Below, piece by piece: positions 1 through 7,030 of a DNA stretch of 20,466 bases. Below the pieces are notes generated by a model, which was not told the origin of the DNA, searched no databases, and worked only from the letters and a program-made list of their open reading frames with translations. The stretch comes from JBKPCD01 sp046727175 (GTDB taxonomy: Bacteria; Acidobacteriota; Vicinamibacteria; Vicinamibacterales; 2-12-FULL-66-21): positions 1 to 20,466 of the forward strand of contig JBKPCD010000161.1 of NCBI GenBank assembly GCA_046727175.1, given 5' to 3'. Position 1 is the stretch's first letter. Each line of letters starts with the position of its first letter. A program made the position numbers and the translations under genes.

Positions 1-337
1 GGTCATAGATCCGTTGCGCCAGTTCCCTCACGCCCGCTTTGTGGCGCGGCTCCGTGGTGCGGATAAAGTCGTCGAACGAAACGTCGAGTCTTTTCCAGGC
101 CTTCCGGAACTCCTGCTCCATCTGGTCGCAGTACGCGAGCGGATCGAGTCCCTGTTCGAGCGCCTGTTTGTACACGTTCTGGGAATGCTCGTCGTTCCCC
201 ATCAGGAACCGTGTGTCGAATCCCGCGAGTCGCTTGTAGCGCGCGATGACATCCGCACACACCTTCTCGTACGCCGTCCCGAGGTGCGGACGACTATTGA
301 CGTAATCAATCGCAGTCGTGAGATAGAAACGCGGCAT
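1..337 (-). CDS. metG: Methionyl-tRNA synthetase, N-terminal part (runs off left edge)
   Basis: This is the N-terminal 112 codons of a class I aminoacyl-tRNA synthetase that charges tRNA-Met in the cytoplasm. The start is the ATG at 337-335, giving MPRFYLTTAIDYVNSRPHLG, which matches the MetG opening with the Rossmann-fold HIGH-type motif present as HLGT. Further on, MGNDEHSQNVYKQA stands where most MetG proteins have a (T)GTDEHG segment, followed by DDFIRTTEPRHK, also typical of MetG. The KMSKS loop and the tRNA-binding domain lie outside the window. The start is only 6 nt after the larC stop, so metG is the last visible gene of a radC-larC-metG operon. The HLGT and NDEHS variants are seen directly; I believe they mark a known MetG subgroup, but this is from memory. 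The family assignment is secure. Confidence 0.93.
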   Translation of the reverse strand, partial: MPRFYLTTAIDYVNSRPHLGTAYEKVCADVIARYKRLAGFDTRFLMGNDEHSQNVYKQALEQGLDPLAYCDQMEQEFRKAWKRLDVSFDDFIRTTEPRHKAGVRELAQRIYD

Positions 338-343
338 CGGCGT

Positions 344-1621
344 CTAGGGTCGGGAATCATCCAGCCACGCCTTCTGCGCGATCGCGTGGACGTCTTTAAT
401 CGACATACCGCGTTCGGCCGCGGCCTTCGTGCAATCATCGAACTCCGGCGCCGCATTGAGCACACGTCCCTCACGCGTCGCGACCTTGAACCTGATTGGA
501 CCAACAGGCGTGTCGAGGATTCGAATCTCGCGCTCGAGACGCTCCCTCAGAAGCTCCTGATACCGTACGCCGATGGTCGTCGTCTCGGCGAACAGTTTTC
601 CCGCCAGCGCTTCGCGACGATCCGGCGGCGCAATGACCGTCACCAGCGTCCCCGGACGATTCTTTTTCATCTGCACTGCGGCGTAGAAAACCTCGAGCGC
701 ACCCGCGGCATACAGCGCGTCCATCAGCGGTCCAAAGAGTTGCGGGTTCATGTCGTCGATCTCGCACTCGAGGACGACGATGCGCTCGAGGCCTGGAGTG
801 GACGCCGTCTCGCCGACGAGCAGCCGCAGCACGTTCGGGTGATCGGAAAAGTCACGATCGCCCGCGCCGTAGGCAACAACGTCGATCCGCATCTCCGGCA
901 GCGGACCGAAACGTTTGGCGTACTCGGTAATCAAAAGGGCGCCTGTGGGCGTGACGAGCTCCGCAGCCACTCTCCCTGCGTACACGGGCACGCCCCGAAG
1001 CAACAGCGCCGTCGCCGGGGCCGGCACCGGAAACGTCCCGTGCGCGCATGTCACCGTGCCGCTTCCGACGTTCAACGGCGACGCCACCACATTGTCGACG
1101 CCGAGCCATTCCATCCCGTACACCGCACCGACGATGTCGATGATGGAGTCGACCGCGCCGACCTCGTGCAGGTGCACGCTGTCAACGGGCATGTCGTGTA
1201 TTGCCGCCTCGGCCTCGGCCAGCCTGCGAAACAGTTGAACTGCGCGATCCTTTCCCTCGCGCGACAAGGCCGATCGCTCGATGTAGCGCGCGATGTCAGT
1301 GAGGCTGTGGTGATCGTGATGAGGCGACGGCCCGGAGCCGTGGACGTGTGCGTGCGTGTGGTGTTCGTGGCTGTGGTGATCGTGAGCGTGTGGGTGGACG
1401 GCGGGTGCCACAGCTTGACGGTCGGGTACACCCACGCTGAACTTGGTCGCCGAAATGCCAGAGCGAAGCACGCGTGCGGAACTGACCTCGCCGTACTCGA
1501 TTGCGAGGCTGCCCAGCGCGTCGCGAAGGGCGCGAACGGGCAACCCTGCGTCGAGCAGCGCGCCGAGAATCATGTCGCCCGAGGCACCCGAGAAGCAGTC
1601 GAAATAGGCCGTCCTTGCCAA
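344..1621 (-). CDS. larC: LarC: nickel-pincer cofactor nickel insertase
   Basis: LarC is the CTP-dependent cyclometallase that inserts nickel into pyridinium-3,5-bisthiocarboxylate mononucleotide to make the NPN cofactor of lactate racemase and related enzymes. The 425-residue protein opens with the family signature YFDCFSGASGDMILGALLDAG. It carries a histidine-rich stretch at residues 76-105 (15 His in 30 residues), the likely nickel-holding loop. VHLHEVGAVDSIIDIVG and LECEIDDMNPQ are further conserved LarC segments. Translation must begin at the TTG at 1621-1619, because the family motif starts five codons later; this TTG abuts the TGA of radC (TGATTG), with a purine-rich GAGAAGGGG upstream. 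LarC is one continuous frame here, whereas the Lactobacillus plantarum gene is expressed through a frameshift. No larA, larB or larE is visible in the window, so the enzyme served is unknown. Confidence 0.93.
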   Translation of the reverse strand: MARTAYFDCFSGASGDMILGALLDAGLPVRALRDALGSLAIEYGEVSSARVLRSGISATKFSVGVPDRQAVAPAVHPHAHDHHSHEHHTHAHVHGSGPSPHHDHHSLTDIARYIERSALSREGKDRAVQLFRRLAEAEAAIHDMPVDSVHLHEVGAVDSIIDIVGAVYGMEWLGVDNVVASPLNVGSGTVTCAHGTFPVPAPATALLLRGVPVYAGRVAAELVTPTGALLITEYAKRFGPLPEMRIDVVAYGAGDRDFSDHPNVLRLLVGETASTPGLERIVVLECEIDDMNPQLFGPLMDALYAAGALEVFYAAVQMKKNRPGTLVTVIAPPDRREALAGKLFAETTTIGVRYQELLRERLEREIRILDTPVGPIRFKVATREGRVLNAAPEFDDCTKAAAERGMSIKDVHAIAQKAWLDDSRP

Positions 1622-2290
1622 TCAGAGACACCCCTTCTCGCGCAGGCTGCAATACCGGACGTCGGCGAGAATCACGTGATCGATCACGTCGATCCCCATC
1701 AGGATTCCCGCGGCGATCAATCGTCGCGTCAGCGCAACGTCTTCCGGACTTGGGTCCGGATCGCCCGACGGATGATTGTGGAACAGCACGATGGCGGCCG
1801 CGCCGGCGCTGGCGGCCTCGCGGAACACCTCTCGCGGATGCACGACGCTCGCGTCGAGCGTCCCGACCGACACGATCGTGGTCCGCATCACGCGGTGCTT
1901 CGTGTCGAGCAGAACGACGCCGAACTGCTCGACCGATCGGTTTCCGTACAATGGCAGCAGCAGCTCCGCGACGATGCGCGGCGACGTGATCTGCACACGC
2001 TGCCGGCCAACGCGCGTCAGCGTCCGGCGACCCAGTTCGACGGCGGCGACGATCTGCGCGGCCCGGGCGGCCCCGATACCAGCGACGCGCCGCAGATCAT
2101 CGTAGCGTGCTCGCGTCAATCCCTCGATTCCACCGAGCCCCGACAACACGGCGTTCGCCAGATCGAGCGCGCTGAGATTCGAATGGCCGTGTCCCAGCAC
2201 GATCGCGACGAGCTCGTTGTCGCCGAGCGCGCCGGCCCCGAGGCGCTGAAGCTTCTCGCGCGGCCGATCGTGTGGTGCAACCGTCTTCAT
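1622..2290 (-). CDS. radC: RadC family JAMM/MPN+ protein
   Basis: RadC/YeeS-type protein of 222 residues. It has an N-terminal helical region with PREKLQRLGAGAL and a helix-hairpin-helix-like GIGAARAAQI (about 71-80). A JAB/MPN+ metalloprotease-like domain follows, with the metal-binding set H171, H173 and D184 in HNHPSGDPDPSPED. The historical DNA-repair role is doubtful and the true substrate of the family is not known. I chose the ATG at 2290-2288 because it gives the normal RadC N-terminus and has AGGA nine bases upstream. The open frame continues upstream (ATG at 2314, and to 2533), but that part translates intergenic repeat sequence. The stop codon directly touches the TTG start of larC, so the genes are probably translationally coupled, although radC and larC have no obvious functional link. 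Confidence 0.92.
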   Translation of the reverse strand: MKTVAPHDRPREKLQRLGAGALGDNELVAIVLGHGHSNLSALDLANAVLSGLGGIEGLTRARYDDLRRVAGIGAARAAQIVAAVELGRRTLTRVGRQRVQITSPRIVAELLLPLYGNRSVEQFGVVLLDTKHRVMRTTIVSVGTLDASVVHPREVFREAASAGAAAIVLFHNHPSGDPDPSPEDVALTRRLIAAGILMGIDVIDHVILADVRYCSLREKGCL

Positions 2291-2320
2291 CGTATACCAT
2301 CCTGCTGAGCCCATCGGAGG

Positions 2321-2457
2321 TGGGCAATGGGGAATGGGGCATGGGAAGAGAGTTGCCACTTTGCCATTTTCCGTGTCCCGTCTCCCATTTCCGACTTCCC
2401 ATGTGTCTTTTCCGATTTGCCTTTTCCCGTTTACCATTTCCCATTTGCCATGTCCCG
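2321..2457. repeat. Degenerate heptanucleotide array forming a large palindrome
   Basis: From 2360 to 2457 the plus strand reads as fourteen consecutive 7-nt words close to TTTNCCR (TTTGCCA, TTTTCCG, TTTCCCG, TTTACCA and so on). From 2321 to 2348 there are four words of the complementary type TGGGGMA. The two parts can pair: 2340-2348 is a perfect 9-nt inverted match to 2395-2403, and 2322-2337 is nearly complementary to 2434-2449. The element fills the divergent gap between radC and the lipoprotein gene. Because 7 is not a multiple of 3, all frames tend to stay open through it, which explains spurious N-terminal extensions of both neighbours. Confidence 0.85.
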
Positions 2458-2484
2458 TGAGGCCGATCGCATTTAGCGGCCTGT

Positions 2485-2490
2485 TATACT
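2485..2490 (+). promoter_or_regulatory. -10 box TATACT, leaderless-type start
   Basis: TATACT ends exactly 8 nt before the ATG of the lipoprotein at 2499, and there is no Shine-Dalgarno sequence between them. Transcription would begin at or within a base or two of the A of ATG. No convincing -35 is seen. The same spacing recurs at three other genes in this window, which supports the call. Confidence 0.6.
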
Positions 2491-2498
2491 TCCCGCCG

Positions 2499-3071
2499 AT
2501 GTGCCGCCACGCCCTGCTCGTCTGCGCGCTCATCCTCTGCGCAGGCTGTTCCGAGCCTCCACAGAAGGAAATCGATCGCGCGCAGGGCGCGATCGACGCG
2601 GCGCGCGCCGCGGGCGCCGAGCAGTATGCGAACGCCGAGTTCGTCGCGGCAACCAGCGCACTGCAGCAGGCACACGAAGCGGTCGATCAGCGCGATTACC
2701 GCCTGGCGCTTTCCCGCGCGCTCGACGCGAGCGAGCGGGCGCAGAGCGCCGCCCAGCAGGCGGCTGACGGTAAGGCGCGCGCGCGCAGCGAAGCGGAAGG
2801 CGCGATCCACACGCTGGACGCCGCCATCCTCCAGCTTCAGACCAAATTGAAGGTCGCTGTCACGGGCCGCACTCCAGAGGCCGAGTTGAAACCGGCCAGA
2901 CAAACACTAGCTGATGCGGAGCGGGCGGTGCAAAAAGCGCGCGCGGCGTTGAAGGACGGGTCTTACGTCGAAGCGCGGGCTGCGCTCAACGGAAGGGCTG
3001 ACGCGATTACCGCCCAAATCCGCGCCCTGGACCAGGACGCCAAGGCGCGGACCGGGAAGAAACGACGCTGA
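2499..3071 (+). CDS. Small alpha-helical lipoprotein, unknown function
   Basis: A 190-residue protein with a lipoprotein signal peptide: hydrophobic ALLVCALILC, then the lipobox L-C-A-G-C with the lipidated Cys near residue 17, followed by SEPP. The mature part is rich in Ala, Gln, Glu and Lys and looks entirely helical, probably coiled coil. Two similar stretches, around EYANAEFVAATSALQQA and AELKPARQTLADAERAVQKA, suggest an internally repeated helical hairpin, as in DUF4398-like periplasmic lipoproteins (resemblance only). It would sit in the outer or inner membrane leaflet facing the periplasm. The ATG at 2499 is chosen because it starts the signal peptide; the longer open frame from 2334 only translates the heptad repeat. 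It is monocistronic and converges on the BON-domain gene. The function is unknown. Confidence 0.8.
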   Translation: MCRHALLVCALILCAGCSEPPQKEIDRAQGAIDAARAAGAEQYANAEFVAATSALQQAHEAVDQRDYRLALSRALDASERAQSAAQQAADGKARARSEAEGAIHTLDAAILQLQTKLKVAVTGRTPEAELKPARQTLADAERAVQKARAALKDGSYVEARAALNGRADAITAQIRALDQDAKARTGKKRR

Positions 3072-3137
3072 TCACCGCGTTGCCATGTTGCAGCGTCGTC
3101 GTCATCGACGCGGCCGCAGGAGTGCAGAGAGTGATCA
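3070..3137. terminator. Possible bidirectional terminator between convergent genes
   Basis: TGATCAC at 3070-3076 is matched by GTGATCA at 3131-3137. Inside lies GCGTCG-TCGTCAT-CGACGC, a 6-bp hairpin. The outer repeat spans the stop codons of both convergent genes. There is no U tract, so intrinsic termination is only suggested by position. Confidence 0.35.
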
Positions 3138-3575
3138 GTGCTTCGAGCCGTCAACCCGTAGGTGATCCACGACCGATGTAACGCCGGCCGTCTCTCGCGC
3201 GAGTTGCACGGCCCGCTGACGCTCCGCCTGCGACGAAACCCGGCCCGACAACGTCACGACCCGATTCGTCGTATCGACGTTGATGGCGCCGGCGTGAACC
3301 GCGTCATCGAGCGCCATCTTGGCTTTGATTTTCGTTGTGAGGCGGCCGTCCTCGAGCGCTGATTCCGCGTGAGCCGCCACGGTGGCTGCCTTCTCGCCGA
3401 TCTGCGCGCCAGCCTCGCGCGCCTTCTCCGTATCGATTCTCCCGGTTGGGCCGACGGGGCGTCCGCCGATGGTGTCTTGCAGCCAGCCACCACCGGACCA
3501 CCATCCGAGCAGGAGCGCGCCCGCCGCGAACAACACTACGAGGAGCACCGTCAGCCTCAACAGTGCGCGCAACAT
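3135..3575 (-). CDS. BON-domain envelope protein with N-terminal membrane anchor
   Basis: A 146-residue protein. Residues 5-25 form one hydrophobic segment (LLRLTVLLVVLFAAGALLLG) that is either a signal anchor or an uncleaved signal. A linker follows (GGRPVGPTGRIDTEKAREAG), then a BON domain from about residue 78 to 143 with the expected pattern LTTKIKAKMALDD, INVDTTNRVVTLSGRV and A-x-x-V-x-x-V-x-x-L. BON domains (as in OsmY) are thought to bind phospholipid or stabilise envelope complexes. The ATG at 3575 has an excellent Shine-Dalgarno, AAGGAGG, with 6 nt spacing, in contrast to the leaderless-looking genes nearby. A 114-nt gap separates it from dapF upstream, so it may have its own promoter. 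Confidence 0.82.
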   Translation of the reverse strand: MLRALLRLTVLLVVLFAAGALLLGWWSGGGWLQDTIGGRPVGPTGRIDTEKAREAGAQIGEKAATVAAHAESALEDGRLTTKIKAKMALDDAVHAGAINVDTTNRVVTLSGRVSSQAERQRAVQLARETAGVTSVVDHLRVDGSKH

Positions 3576-3689
3576 GGAATGCCTCCTTCAGTACACAGCA
3601 CTGCAGCTCGCGTGCCGCCGTGCAGCTCGTCAGCAACTGCCGCGTGCGAGGTAACTCCTCTGCTTCGACGATAAAACGTCGAGTTCGGA

Positions 3690-4487
3690 TCAAAAAAACA
3701 GGCCGACAGTCTCAATGATTGCGACGAGGTCGGCCCAGCCGGTCAGGTAGAGACTGTCTTCGCGCCATTCGACCCGCTGAGTGCCACCGGGAGAGACGAC
3801 CTCCACGTCGTTCGACGCGCCACCGAACCGGTGCGCCGCGACTGCCGCAGCGCACGCGCCGGTGCCGGACGCCTCGGTCGGGCCGACACCCCGTTCCCAA
3901 ATCAGAATCCGTACACGGTTCGGAGCCTCGACGGCGGCCAGTTCGACGTTGGTGCCTCGGGGGAAATGGCGATGCACGGCAAGCGGCGCTGCGATCGTGT
4001 GCAGGCGTTCGTCGGTCGCTTCACCCAGAACGACGCACTGGGGATTCCCGACGGCCAGCGTGATTGCCTCGACGAGCTGTCCGTTGACCTCGAGCTCAAC
4101 GCGATCGATGCGTTCCGGCGGACCCATTGCGGCTCGAAACGTGTAGCGAGTGCCATCACGATCGAGGAGATCGAGCCGCTTTGCCCCGGCATCGGTGCTG
4201 ATGCGTATAGAGGCCGGCTGCGTCGCGCCGGTTTGAAATGCGACCCACGCCGCCAGGCAGCGGACGCCGTTCCCGGAAATCTCCGACGGACTCCCGTCGG
4301 CGTTGAACAGCTGCATCGAGGTTGCCTCGGCGACGGTTTCGAAAATGATTAGCCCGTCAGCACCCACACCACGGTGACGCTCGCAGAGGGTGCGCGCCAG
4401 GTGAGATACGTCGACGCCGCGCCGGACGTCGCGGGAATCGAGGAGCAGGAAGTCGTTCCCGAGCGCCTGCGCTTTGACGAGCTTCAT
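3690..4487 (-). CDS. dapF: Diaminopimelate epimerase
   Basis: DapF converts LL- to meso-diaminopimelate without a cofactor, supplying lysine and peptidoglycan synthesis in the cytoplasm. The 265-residue length is normal. The N-terminal half has KAQALGNDFLLLD and FNADGSPSEISGNGVRC with catalytic C77. The C-terminal half has GPTEASGTGACAAAVAA with the second catalytic cysteine C212. The two halves are the expected pseudo-symmetric folds. The ATG at 4487-4485 overlaps the TGA of the upstream methyltransferase (ATGA), so translation is coupled and dapF depends on that gene's promoter. A hairpin TCGACG-ATAAAA-CGTCGA lies just downstream (3665-3682) and could end the transcript, though it lacks a U run. 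Function is confident; only its pairing with a methyltransferase is unusual. Confidence 0.95.
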   Translation of the reverse strand: MKLVKAQALGNDFLLLDSRDVRRGVDVSHLARTLCERHRGVGADGLIIFETVAEATSMQLFNADGSPSEISGNGVRCLAAWVAFQTGATQPASIRISTDAGAKRLDLLDRDGTRYTFRAAMGPPERIDRVELEVNGQLVEAITLAVGNPQCVVLGEATDERLHTIAAPLAVHRHFPRGTNVELAAVEAPNRVRILIWERGVGPTEASGTGACAAAVAAHRFGGASNDVEVVSPGGTQRVEWREDSLYLTGWADLVAIIETVGLFF

Positions 4488-5248
4488 TTGCGGCAGAACG
4501 CCAACAGGTGCCAGCCGAAACGGCGCACCGCGGACCGCGGAAGCGCATTGAAGGCGCCGACGAACACCCAGTTGAAGAGGGCGCCTTTCCAGCCGCCGTG
4601 CAGGCGCGACTTCACGGGAAATCGTTCTTCGATGATGGTGACGTGCGCGAACGCTTTCAACAGTATCCTGAATTCTGCGGCGCTGTACTTCTTCAGCACC
4701 GGCGCGTCGTCATGTTCGAGCGGCACCTTCATCAGCTTCGAAAGCGCATTCAACCAGGAGATCCGGTTGTAGACCTGAAAGATGGCTTCGCCCCCTGGCT
4801 TCAGCACGCGCCTGCACTCGTCCACGAGCTTCTGACTGTCTGGCGTGTACTGCACGACGCCGTGCGCGAAGACAAGATCGAAAGTCCCGTCCGCGAAGGG
4901 CAGATGTTCGCCGTCGGCTTCACGCAGATCCGCAGTGAGTCCTTGCTGCGCCACGTTTTTCCGCGCAAGCTCGATCGCAGATGGCGAGATGTCCACGCCG
5001 GTGCCGATCGCGCCGGCTCGCCCGAACCGCGCAAGATCCGTCCCCGCCCCGCAGCCGACGTCGAGCACTCGCTTGCCACGGTATTTGTCGAACGGAACCA
5101 GGTCGAGGAGGTGATGCAGCTTCTCGAAGTGATATTGATCGAGGTCAGCGAAGAATTCACGCGAACCAGGCTGGTGTGTGCTGATATCGAGGTCGTGGAT
5201 ATGCTTGTTCCAGTACTCGCGCACATCCGCGGTCGTGGGAGATGACAC
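4484..5248 (-). CDS. Class I SAM-dependent methyltransferase
   Basis: A 254-residue Rossmann-fold methyltransferase. SAM-binding motif I is VLDVGCGAGTDLARF (61-75), with the acidic residue ending strand 2 at D86 (GVDISPSAIELARKN). LPFADGTFDLVFAHGVVQY is motif IV-like, followed by VLKPGGEAIFQVYN. The C-terminal part (HGGWKGALFNWVFVGAFNALP) is moderately hydrophobic. The N-terminus EYWNKHIHDLDIS resembles methyltransferases found in natural-product and lipid contexts, but the substrate cannot be named. The start is the GTG at 5248-5246, placed 8 nt after a TATAGT box, so the transcript is probably leaderless. It overlaps dapF by four bases. A UbiE/COQ5-like quinone role is an alternative but is not supported by any specific motif. 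Confidence 0.85.
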   Translation of the reverse strand: MSSPTTADVREYWNKHIHDLDISTHQPGSREFFADLDQYHFEKLHHLLDLVPFDKYRGKRVLDVGCGAGTDLARFGRAGAIGTGVDISPSAIELARKNVAQQGLTADLREADGEHLPFADGTFDLVFAHGVVQYTPDSQKLVDECRRVLKPGGEAIFQVYNRISWLNALSKLMKVPLEHDDAPVLKKYSAAEFRILLKAFAHVTIIEERFPVKSRLHGGWKGALFNWVFVGAFNALPRSAVRRFGWHLLAFCRK

Positions 5249-5256
5249 GGGCGAGT

Positions 5257-5262
5257 ACTATA
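5257..5262 (-). promoter_or_regulatory. -10 box TATAGT for the methyltransferase-dapF operon, leaderless-type
   Basis: On the minus strand TATAGT is followed by exactly 8 nt and then the GTG start at 5248, with no Shine-Dalgarno. On the plus strand the same bases overlap TATACG (5259-5264), a candidate -10 for the divergent dehydrogenase gene. The two promoters may therefore exclude each other. No clear -35 is seen. Confidence 0.55.
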
Positions 5263-5318
5263 CGGTAAAAGGTCGAAGCACGAAGCGACTCGGGGGTTAC
5301 TCTTTCCTGTCTGCTTGC

Positions 5319-6977
5319 ATGCGCATACGCGATCTCGATCGTCTTACTTCGACGACCTACGACGTGCTCGTGATTGGCGGGGGGATTCATGGTCTCACGG
5401 TCGCCTACGAAGCCGCCAGCCGCGGATTGCGGGCTGCCCTCATCGAGGCGGACGACTTCGGAAGTGGCGCGTCGTTCAATCATCAGAAGACGGCGCATGG
5501 GGGATTGCGGTCACTCCAGACCGGCCGCATCGGTCGCGCACGTCAATCAATCCGCGAGCGCCGCGCCCTCGCACGGATCGCGCCCTGGCTCCTCCGGCCA
5601 CTCCCCTTCATCGTCGGCACCTATCGATCGATGTTGCGCAGCAGGGTCGTCCTGCGCGCCGCGTTCAAACTGGACGAGTGGCTGAGCAGACACCGGAACG
5701 ACGGTGTCGAGCCGGAGCTTCACCTGCCGAAACCACGCCTGGTGTCGAAGGCCGCGACACTTCGACTGTTCCCCGGCATCCGCCAGGAGAAGCTCACGGG
5801 CGGCGCGCAGTGGTACGACTATCAAATCGTCCAGAGCGAGCGGCTGACGTTCGCGTTTGCTGCCGCCGCGGATCGCGCGGGCGCAGATCTCGCGAACCAC
5901 GTCGAGGCCCTCGAACCGCTTCGCGAGGGAAGCCGCATCGCCGGCGTCAACGCTCGAGACCGTCTGACCCGCCAGCCGCTCACCATCAAGGCTCAGATTG
6001 TCGTGAATGCGGCCGGCTCACGCGCAGGCACCTTCATGCAGGCGCTCGGCGTGACGCGGCCGTTCCCCCTGATTCGCGCAATGAACCTGCTCACGTCGAA
6101 GAAGGCGAGCGACATCGCCCTTGCCGCGCCGACGTCGAGCGGACGCATGCTAACGCTCGTCCCCTGGCAGGGACGCGCGCTCGTCGGGACGAGCCAGTCG
6201 ACGTCACTCGTGCAACCCAACGACGTGTCGGTCAGCGTCGGAGATGTGGACGCATTCATCAACGCAGCGAACCACGTCTTCCCGGCGCTCAAGCTGACGC
6301 GCGACGAGGTTACGCTCGTTCATCGCGGCAATGTTCCGGCGGTGGTCGACCGCGACGGACGCCCCGATCTGCGAACCGATCCCGAGATCCTCGATCACTC
6401 GAGCGAGGGCGCCGATGGCGCGTTCACGATCATCGGGACCAAGTACACGACCGCGAGGGCGACGGCGGAACGGACGACACGAATGGTCGCGAGGAAGCTC
6501 GGGAAGCGGATCGCACCATCGAGGACGGCCGAAGCCACGCTCCCGGGAGCGGGGATTGCGGACCATGAAGCGCTCGCCATCGAGACTGCTCGCGACGTCG
6601 GAGTCGAGCTGCCGCTCACGACCATTCGACACCTCATCGGCCGCTACGCGGAATTCGCCGCTGACGTCGTTCGGCTGATGGCGCAGGACGATTTGCGGCA
6701 GCCGGTCAGCAGCGAACAACCGACGCTGCGCGCAGAGGTCGTCTACGCCGTCCGCAACGAGATGGCGCTCCGCCTGACGGACATCATCGTGCGCCGCACC
6801 GGTCTCGGCGCGGCGCAGCACCCTGGAAAGGAGGCCATCCGCGAATCCGGCCGGTTGGCGGCCGCGGAACTGAAATGGGACGACGGGCGACTCGCTGACG
6901 AAATCGCGGCGGTAGAAGAGTTCTATCGAATCGACGTCACTGGATCGAGCGCCGTCAAGTCAGAAGCTCGAAGCTAG
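5319..6977 (+). CDS. glpD: FAD-dependent glycerol-3-phosphate dehydrogenase
   Basis: A 552-residue flavoprotein of the GlpD type, oxidising sn-glycerol-3-phosphate to dihydroxyacetone phosphate and passing electrons to quinone at the inner membrane. The N-terminal FAD-binding fold is DVLVIGGGIHGLTVAYEAASRG (GGGIHG at 20-25), followed by DDFGSGAS and a substrate-region motif HGGLRSLQTGR. VVNAAGSRAG and IIGTKYTTARATAE are further family motifs. The C-terminal alpha-helical domain is present (RNEMALRLTDIIVRRTGLG, ending EEFYRID). The segment before HGGLR reads FNHQKTA instead of the common TSS-K-SKL-type segment, so this is a divergent branch and a related FAD oxidoreductase role is possible. 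The ATG at 5319 directly precedes the FAD domain; upstream codons are intergenic. The last residues (about VKSEARS) and the stop codon fall inside a repeat element. Confidence 0.88.
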   Translation: MRIRDLDRLTSTTYDVLVIGGGIHGLTVAYEAASRGLRAALIEADDFGSGASFNHQKTAHGGLRSLQTGRIGRARQSIRERRALARIAPWLLRPLPFIVGTYRSMLRSRVVLRAAFKLDEWLSRHRNDGVEPELHLPKPRLVSKAATLRLFPGIRQEKLTGGAQWYDYQIVQSERLTFAFAAAADRAGADLANHVEALEPLREGSRIAGVNARDRLTRQPLTIKAQIVVNAAGSRAGTFMQALGVTRPFPLIRAMNLLTSKKASDIALAAPTSSGRMLTLVPWQGRALVGTSQSTSLVQPNDVSVSVGDVDAFINAANHVFPALKLTRDEVTLVHRGNVPAVVDRDGRPDLRTDPEILDHSSEGADGAFTIIGTKYTTARATAERTTRMVARKLGKRIAPSRTAEATLPGAGIADHEALAIETARDVGVELPLTTIRHLIGRYAEFAADVVRLMAQDDLRQPVSSEQPTLRAEVVYAVRNEMALRLTDIIVRRTGLGAAQHPGKEAIRESGRLAAAELKWDDGRLADEIAAVEEFYRIDVTGSSAVKSEARS

Positions 6978-7024
6978 AAGTCAGAGTGAGCTCTGTCTCG
7001 ATTCGCTCTGACTTCTAGCTTCTG
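6961..7024. repeat. Palindromic heptad element, copy 1; likely terminator hairpin
   Basis: Bases 6970-6986 are a perfect 17-nt inverted match to 7006-7022, extendable by a few G-U-tolerant pairs, leaving a short loop. The left arm is made of 7-nt words CAGAAGC, TCGAAGC, TAGAAGT, CAGAGTG. The right arm, read in reverse complement, is CAGAAGC, TAGAAGT, CAGAGCG, so it lacks one word. The hairpin includes the stop codon of the dehydrogenase (6975-6977) and sits before the stop of the convergent barrel gene, so it could end both transcripts. A diverged copy lies at 9417-9488. Confidence 0.85.
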
Positions 7025-7030
7025 TCCGCG

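Noticed and set aside
14..2308. 764-codon plus-strand open frame opposite radC, larC and metG
   Set aside because: It is the antisense shadow of three well-supported genes. High GC keeps the frame open, and the product is Arg/His-rich with no domain or start signal.
2334..2498. N-terminal extension of the plus-strand lipoprotein
   Set aside because: It translates the heptad array in a frame kept open by the 7-nt period, and would bury the signal peptide. The -10 box at 2485 lies inside it.
2291..2533. N-terminal extension of RadC (up to 303 residues)
   Set aside because: The extra residues translate the heptad repeat and the neighbouring lipoprotein start. The normal RadC N-terminus with AGGA begins at 2290.
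5178..5318. Upstream start for the glycerol-3-phosphate dehydrogenase
   Set aside because: It would run through the divergent methyltransferase start and both promoters. The FAD fold begins soon after the ATG at 5319.
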